Origin: Citrobacter koseri ATCC BAA-895
GTDB lineage: Bacteria; Pseudomonadota; Gammaproteobacteria; Enterobacterales; Enterobacteriaceae
Direction: 5' to 3'
Length of the DNA stretch: 64,000 bases
Assembly: GCF_000018045.1 (NCBI RefSeq)
Contig: NC_009792.1
Span: 1-64,000, forward strand
The first letter of the stretch is position 1. Every line of letters begins with the position of its first letter. Positions 60,165-64,000 of the stretch are shown here, in pieces. A model generated the notes under the pieces. That model worked only from the letters and a program-made list of their open reading frames with translations, ran no database searches and was not told the origin of the DNA. The position numbers were made by a program, and so were the translations under genes.

Positions 60165-61055
60165 TTAACCGTGTTTACTCTTCGCAAAAATGATGCGCGC
60201 CAGAATATTCAGCAACAATACGCACAGGGTAATGATCAACACCCCAGCCCAGGCCAGTTGCTGCCACTCCGCGAACGGACTCATCGCAAATTTAAAGATA
60301 GTGACCGGCAGGTTAGCGATAGGCTGCATCATGTCGGTGCTCCAGAACTGGTTGGAAAGCGCAGTAAAGAGCAGCGGCGCGGTTTCACCCGCAATACGGG
60401 CAACCGCCAGCAGTACGCCGGTGATGATCCCGGAAATCGAGGCTTTCAGGGTAATCGCCGAGATCATTTTCCATTTCGGCGTCCCCAGCGCATAGGCCGC
60501 TTCACGCAGGCTATCCGGCACCAGTTTCAGCATGTTCTCTGTGGTACGAATGACGATAGGCACCTGTAGCAGCGCCAGCGCAATCACGCCCGCCCAACCG
60601 GAGAAGTGCTCCATTTGCGCCACCACGATGGTGTAAACAAACAGACCGACCACGATAGACGGCGCGGAAAGCAGGATGTCGTTAATGAAACGGATCACTT
60701 CCGCAAGCCAGGATTTACGGCCATATTCCGCCAGGTAGATCCCCGCCATGATGCCAAGCGGCGTACCAAATACCGTCGCCCACAAAATTAACAGTCCGCT
60801 CCCCGCCAGGGCGTTCGCCAGACCACCGCCAGCGGTATTCGGCGGCGGCGTCATTTCAGTAAACAGCGCCAGCGACATGCCGTCGAAACCACGCGTAATG
60901 GTGGACATCAGGATCCAGATGAGCCAGAACAACCCAAACGCCATCGTCGCCATTGAGAGCGTCAATGCGATGCGGTTTCTCGTGCGGCGCTTAGCCTGCA
61001 TTTTACGGCGGGATTCCGCCAGTTCTGCGGTCGTTTGCATTTCAAGCGTAGCCAT
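60165..61055 (-). CDS. pstA: Phosphate ABC transporter permease PstA
   Basis: A 296-residue, six-helix permease. The ATPase-contact EAA loop is LREAAYALGTPKWKMISAITL in outline (EAAYALGTPKWK). It pairs with PstC. Its ATG shares a base with the pstC stop. Confidence 0.98.
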   Translation of the reverse strand: MATLEMQTTAELAESRRKMQAKRRTRNRIALTLSMATMAFGLFWLIWILMSTITRGFDGMSLALFTEMTPPPNTAGGGLANALAGSGLLILWATVFGTPLGIMAGIYLAEYGRKSWLAEVIRFINDILLSAPSIVVGLFVYTIVVAQMEHFSGWAGVIALALLQVPIVIRTTENMLKLVPDSLREAAYALGTPKWKMISAITLKASISGIITGVLLAVARIAGETAPLLFTALSNQFWSTDMMQPIANLPVTIFKFAMSPFAEWQQLAWAGVLIITLCVLLLNILARIIFAKSKHG

Positions 61056-62014
61056 TAGCGTGCCCCCTCATTCTTCGCCAGACGCATAATCATCAGCTTA
61101 GAAATCGCCAGCACAATGAAGGTAATCACAAACAGAATCAGACCCAGTTCCATCAACGCGGCAACGTGCAGACCAGACTCCGCTTCGGCAAATTCGTTCG
61201 CCAGCGCAGAGGTGATACTGTTGCCCGGCATGTACAGCGAAACGCTGTCGAGCTGGTAGGTGTTACCGATGATAAAGGTCACCGCCATGGTTTCACCCAG
61301 CGCACGACCCAGTCCCAGCATAACGCCGCCAATCACCCCATTTTTGGTGAACGGAAGGACGATACGCCAGATAACTTCCCAGGTGGTGCAGCCGATGCCG
61401 TAGGCCGACTCTTTCATCATCACCGGGGTTTGTTCGAAGACATCGCGCATAACGGCCGCGATGTAAGGAATGATCATAATGGCGAGAATGACGCCCGCCG
61501 CCAGAATACCGATACCAAATGCCGGGCCGGAGAACAGTGCGCCAACAAACGGAATGTTGGAAAGAATATTCCCGACTGGTTCCTGGAACCAGGTGGCAAA
61601 CAGCGGCGCGAAGATAAACAGGCCCCACATGCCGTAGACGATACTGGGGATAGCCGCCAGCAGTTCGATGGCGATGCCCAGCGGGCGACGCAGCCAGCCC
61701 GGCGCCAGTTCCGTCAGAAACAGGGCAATACCGAAGCTCACCGGAACGGCGATCAGCAGAGCGATAAACGAGGTAACCAGCGTGCCATAAATGGGAACCA
61801 GCGCGCCGTAGATATCGTTTGGCGCATCCCACTCTTTAGTCCACAGGAACGAGAAGCCAAACTTCTCAATGCTTGGCCAGGAGGAGATAATCAGCGAGAC
61901 AATAATGCCACCCAACATCAATAGCACAATCAGCGCAGCCAGTTTTACCAGCGCGCTGAATATCATGTCACCCTTTTTACCCGGCGGGTTAAAAGCAGGC
62001 TTGGTTGCAGCCAT
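61055..62014 (-). CDS. pstC: Phosphate ABC transporter permease PstC
   Basis: A 319-residue, six-helix permease; EAA loop MKESAYGIGCTTWEVIWRIV; RALGETMAVTFI is a conserved membrane segment. It forms the channel with PstA. A two-unit BIME lies between it and pstS. Confidence 0.98.
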   Translation of the reverse strand: MAATKPAFNPPGKKGDMIFSALVKLAALIVLLMLGGIIVSLIISSWPSIEKFGFSFLWTKEWDAPNDIYGALVPIYGTLVTSFIALLIAVPVSFGIALFLTELAPGWLRRPLGIAIELLAAIPSIVYGMWGLFIFAPLFATWFQEPVGNILSNIPFVGALFSGPAFGIGILAAGVILAIMIIPYIAAVMRDVFEQTPVMMKESAYGIGCTTWEVIWRIVLPFTKNGVIGGVMLGLGRALGETMAVTFIIGNTYQLDSVSLYMPGNSITSALANEFAEAESGLHVAALMELGLILFVITFIVLAISKLMIMRLAKNEGAR

Positions 62015-62053
62015 AAATTACTCTTTCCATTAAACGCGTTTACGAAGTTGCCC

Positions 62054-62139
62054 ATGCCGGATGGCGCTACGCTTATCCGGCCTACAAATCGGGCCTACAG
62101 TCGGAACTGTAGGGCGGATAAGCGTAGCGCCATCCGCCA
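62054..62139. repeat. BIME inside the pst operon (pstS-pstC)
   Basis: ATGCCGGATGGCGCTACGC-TTATCCGGCCTAC (62054-62085) and TGTAGGGCGGATAAGCGTAGCG-CCATCCGCC (62108-62139), inverted units right after the pstS stop. It probably protects the 3' end of the abundant pstS mRNA. Confidence 0.9.
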
Positions 62140-62158
62140 GTTCGTTAAAGATATTCTA

Positions 62159-63199
62159 TTAGTACAGCGCTTTACCGCTGCTGTCCTTCACATTGGTCTT
62201 CCATGCTGCACGAACCTGCTCAACAACGCTGTCCGGCAGGCTGGCGTAATCCAGGTCATTCGCCTGTTTGCCGCCATTTTTGTACGCCCAGTCGAAGAAC
62301 TTCAGCACTTCAGCGCCCTGCTCAGGTTTCTTCTGCTCTTTGTGGACCAGGATGAAGGTGGTGGAAGTGATTGGCCACGCATCGTCACCTTGCTGGTTCG
62401 TCAGATCCTGAGCGAAAGAGGTGCTCCAGTCAGCGCCTTTCGCGGCGTTAGCAAAGCTCTCTTCGGTCGGGCTTACGGGTTTACCATCCGCTGAAATCAA
62501 TTTGGTGTAAGCCAGGTTGTTCTGCTTCGCATAAGCGTATTCAACATAGCCGATAGAGCCTGGCAGACGCTGTACGAATGCGGCGATACCGTCGTTACCT
62601 TTACCGCCCAGACCGGTCGGCCAGTTAACGGTAGAGCCAGCGCCGACTTTAGATTTCCACTCTTCGTTCACTTTCGCCAGGTAGCTGGTGAAAACGAAAG
62701 AAGTGCCGGAACCATCTGCACGACGCACAACGGCGATGTTCTGAGAAGGCAGTTTCAGACCCGGATTCAGTTTGGTGATGGCTTCATCATCCCACTTCTT
62801 AATTTTACCCAGGTAGATGTCACCCAGGGTTTTCCCATCCAGCACCAGTTCGCCAGACTTCAGACCCGGGATATTCACCGCCAGCACTACGCCGCCAATG
62901 ACGGTCGGGAACTGGAACAGACCTTCCTGCTCCAGTTTTTCATCAGACAACGGAGCGTCGGATGCACCGAAATCAACGGTGTTAGCCGTAATTTGTTTTA
63001 CACCACCGGAGGAGCCGATACCCTGGTAGTTTACTTTGCTACCGGTCTCTTTCTGATAGGTATCAGCCCATTTGGCATACACCGGCGCAGGGAAAGTTGC
63101 ACCTGCACCTGTCAGGCTCGCTGCTGCGAAAGCAGAGAACGCGCTCATGGATAAGGTCGCGGCGACAACAGTTGCGACAGTGGTACGCATGACTTTCAT
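62159..63199 (-). CDS. pstS: Periplasmic phosphate-binding protein
   Basis: A 346-residue binding protein with a signal peptide (TTVATVVAATLSMSAFSAFA). Phosphate-binding blocks: GAGATFPAPVYAKW, GIGSSGGVKQI, DFGASDAPLSDE, RRADGSGTSFVF. It captures phosphate for PstCAB. ATG at 63199 (MKVMRTTVA) chosen for the signal peptide and the TGCAGGAGAC site; first gene of the operon. Confidence 0.99.
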   Translation of the reverse strand: MKVMRTTVATVVAATLSMSAFSAFAAASLTGAGATFPAPVYAKWADTYQKETGSKVNYQGIGSSGGVKQITANTVDFGASDAPLSDEKLEQEGLFQFPTVIGGVVLAVNIPGLKSGELVLDGKTLGDIYLGKIKKWDDEAITKLNPGLKLPSQNIAVVRRADGSGTSFVFTSYLAKVNEEWKSKVGAGSTVNWPTGLGGKGNDGIAAFVQRLPGSIGYVEYAYAKQNNLAYTKLISADGKPVSPTEESFANAAKGADWSTSFAQDLTNQQGDDAWPITSTTFILVHKEQKKPEQGAEVLKFFDWAYKNGGKQANDLDYASLPDSVVEQVRAAWKTNVKDSSGKALY

Positions 63200-63277
63200 A
63201 ATGTCTCCTGCAAGATTTTCGTAAATCATTGTTAAGTGGCTACGATGAGCAAAATAGGACAAACAGGTGACAGTTAA

Positions 63278-63306
63278 ATGTACGAAATATGACAGTTTTA
63301 TGACAA
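63278..63306 (-). promoter_or_regulatory. Overlapping Pho boxes upstream of pstS
   Basis: On the minus strand TTGTCATAAAACTGTCAT (63306-63289) is a near-perfect Pho box, and CTGTCATATTTCGTACAT (63295-63278) a second, weaker one sharing its last repeat. PhoB-phosphate binds such tandem sites and replaces the -35. Further TGTCA motifs lie upstream on the minus strand (to about 63440). The rest of 63200-63482 shows no gene. Confidence 0.88.
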
Positions 63307-63482
63307 CGGAAACTGATGAAATAAATCACAGAAAAAACAATTTATAAACAATCAGTTAATTCACTTCATGACAATGTGATTTCATGAAAATTTTCTTTTT
63401 ATGACACTGAAAACAGTAGCTGAAGATGACGGTTTGTCACATTAAAACGACGGGAGAATTGATTAAAAACAGAACAGCGCAG

Positions 63483-63510
63483 AAAAAAATGCCCCGCTTT
63501 CGCAGGGCAT
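63483..63510 (-). terminator. glmS terminator
   Basis: On the minus strand GCCCTGCG-AAA-GCGGGGC with one G-T pair, then ATTTTTTT, just after the glmS stop. Confidence 0.88.
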
Positions 63511-63518
63511 CGTCACGA

Positions 63519-64000
63519 TTACTCAACGGTAACTGATTTCGCCAGGTTACGCGGCTGGTCCACATCGGTGCCTTTGATCAGCGCAACGTGATACGCCAGC
63601 AGTTGCAGCGGAACGGTGTAGAAGATCGGTGCAATCACCTCTTCCACATGCGGCATCTCAATGATGTGCATGTTGTCGCTGCTGACAAAACCGGCATCCT
63701 GGTCGGCGAAGACGTACAACTGGCCGCCACGGGCGCGGACTTCTTCGATGTTGGATTTCAGTTTTTCCAGCAATTCGTTGTTCGGCGCCACCACGATAAC
63801 CGGCATATCTGCGTCGATCAGCGCCAGCGGGCCGTGTTTCAGCTCACCTGCCGCATACGCTTCTGCGTGAATATAAGAGATCTCTTTCAGCTTCAGCGCG
63901 CCTTCCAGCGCGATCGGATACTGATCGCCACGGCCCAGGAACAGGGCATGGTGTTTGTCAGAGAAATCTTCCGCCAGCGCTTCGATACGCTTGTCCTGAG
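63519..64000 (-). CDS. glmS: Glucosamine-6-phosphate synthase, C-terminal part (cut by window edge)
   Basis: The last 160 or so residues of GlmS, which makes glucosamine 6-phosphate from fructose 6-phosphate and glutamine for cell-wall synthesis. The frame is open to the window edge and shows the second SIS (isomerase) domain: LFLGRGDQYPIALEGALKLK, ISYIHAEAYAAGELKHGPLA and the terminal block VDQPRNLAKSVTVE. The start and the GlmZ-regulated leader lie outside the window. Confidence 0.97.
   Translation of the reverse strand, partial: QDKRIEALAEDFSDKHHALFLGRGDQYPIALEGALKLKEISYIHAEAYAAGELKHGPLALIDADMPVIVVAPNNELLEKLKSNIEEVRARGGQLYVFADQDAGFVSSDNMHIIEMPHVEEVIAPIFYTVPLQLLAYHVALIKGTDVDQPRNLAKSVTVE

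Overview
This window is chromosomal DNA from an enteric gammaproteobacterium of the Escherichia/Salmonella/Citrobacter clade. The backbone follows the E. coli gene order from uhp to glmS: uhpTCBA, ilvNB/ivbL, istR/tisB, emrD, yidGHJK, glv, yidPE, ibpAB, yidQR, gyrB-recF-dnaN-dnaA, rpmH-rnpA-yidD-yidC-mnmE, mdtL-yidZ-yieEFGH, phoU-pstBACS, glmS. It is not E. coli K-12: dsdCXA lies beside emrD, tna is missing between mnmE and mdtL, bgl is missing between yieH and phoU, and yidB is missing between yidA and gyrB. Salmonella or Citrobacter is the best guess. REP/BIME elements sit in many intergenic gaps. No tRNA, rRNA, IS element, phage or CRISPR array was seen.

Layout: 1-3.7 kb holds a sugar-acid operon cut by the left edge (UxaA/GarD-type dehydratase, ACS-family MFS carrier, DgoK-type kinase, DgoA-type aldolase). 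3.7-8.7 kb is the hexose-phosphate uptake regulon. 8.9-10.1 kb is an AT-rich patch with a candidate sialyltransferase and the tail of another reading frame. 10.1-12.4 kb is ilvBN with its ivbL attenuator. 12.46-12.99 kb is the istR/tisB SOS toxin-antitoxin pair. 13-15.3 kb carries two efflux-type transporters. 15.3-20.2 kb has a secreted GH5-like protein and dsdCXA. 20.3-25.4 kb is a sulfatase locus (radical-SAM maturase, yidG, yidH, sulfatase, SSS symporter). 25.5-30.3 kb is an intact glv alpha-glucoside system between two regulators. 30.3-35 kb runs yidE, ibpBA, yidQ, yidR.

35.1-40.75 kb is the main accessory block: a Fur-box-preceded set coding for a ChaN-like lipoprotein, a dedicated TonB, a TonB-dependent receptor with heme-receptor-like motifs, and a YncE-like periplasmic propeller. 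It reads as a self-contained iron or heme uptake system and is the most interesting part of the window. 40.8-52.3 kb is the conserved replication/ribosome/membrane-insertion core. 52.5-58.4 kb holds small metabolic and efflux genes. 58.5-63.3 kb is the phosphate transport operon with overlapping Pho boxes, and the right edge cuts glmS.

Starts were set from overlaps, ribosome binding sites and family lengths. All functional names rest on remembered family sequences and visible motifs; no database search was run.
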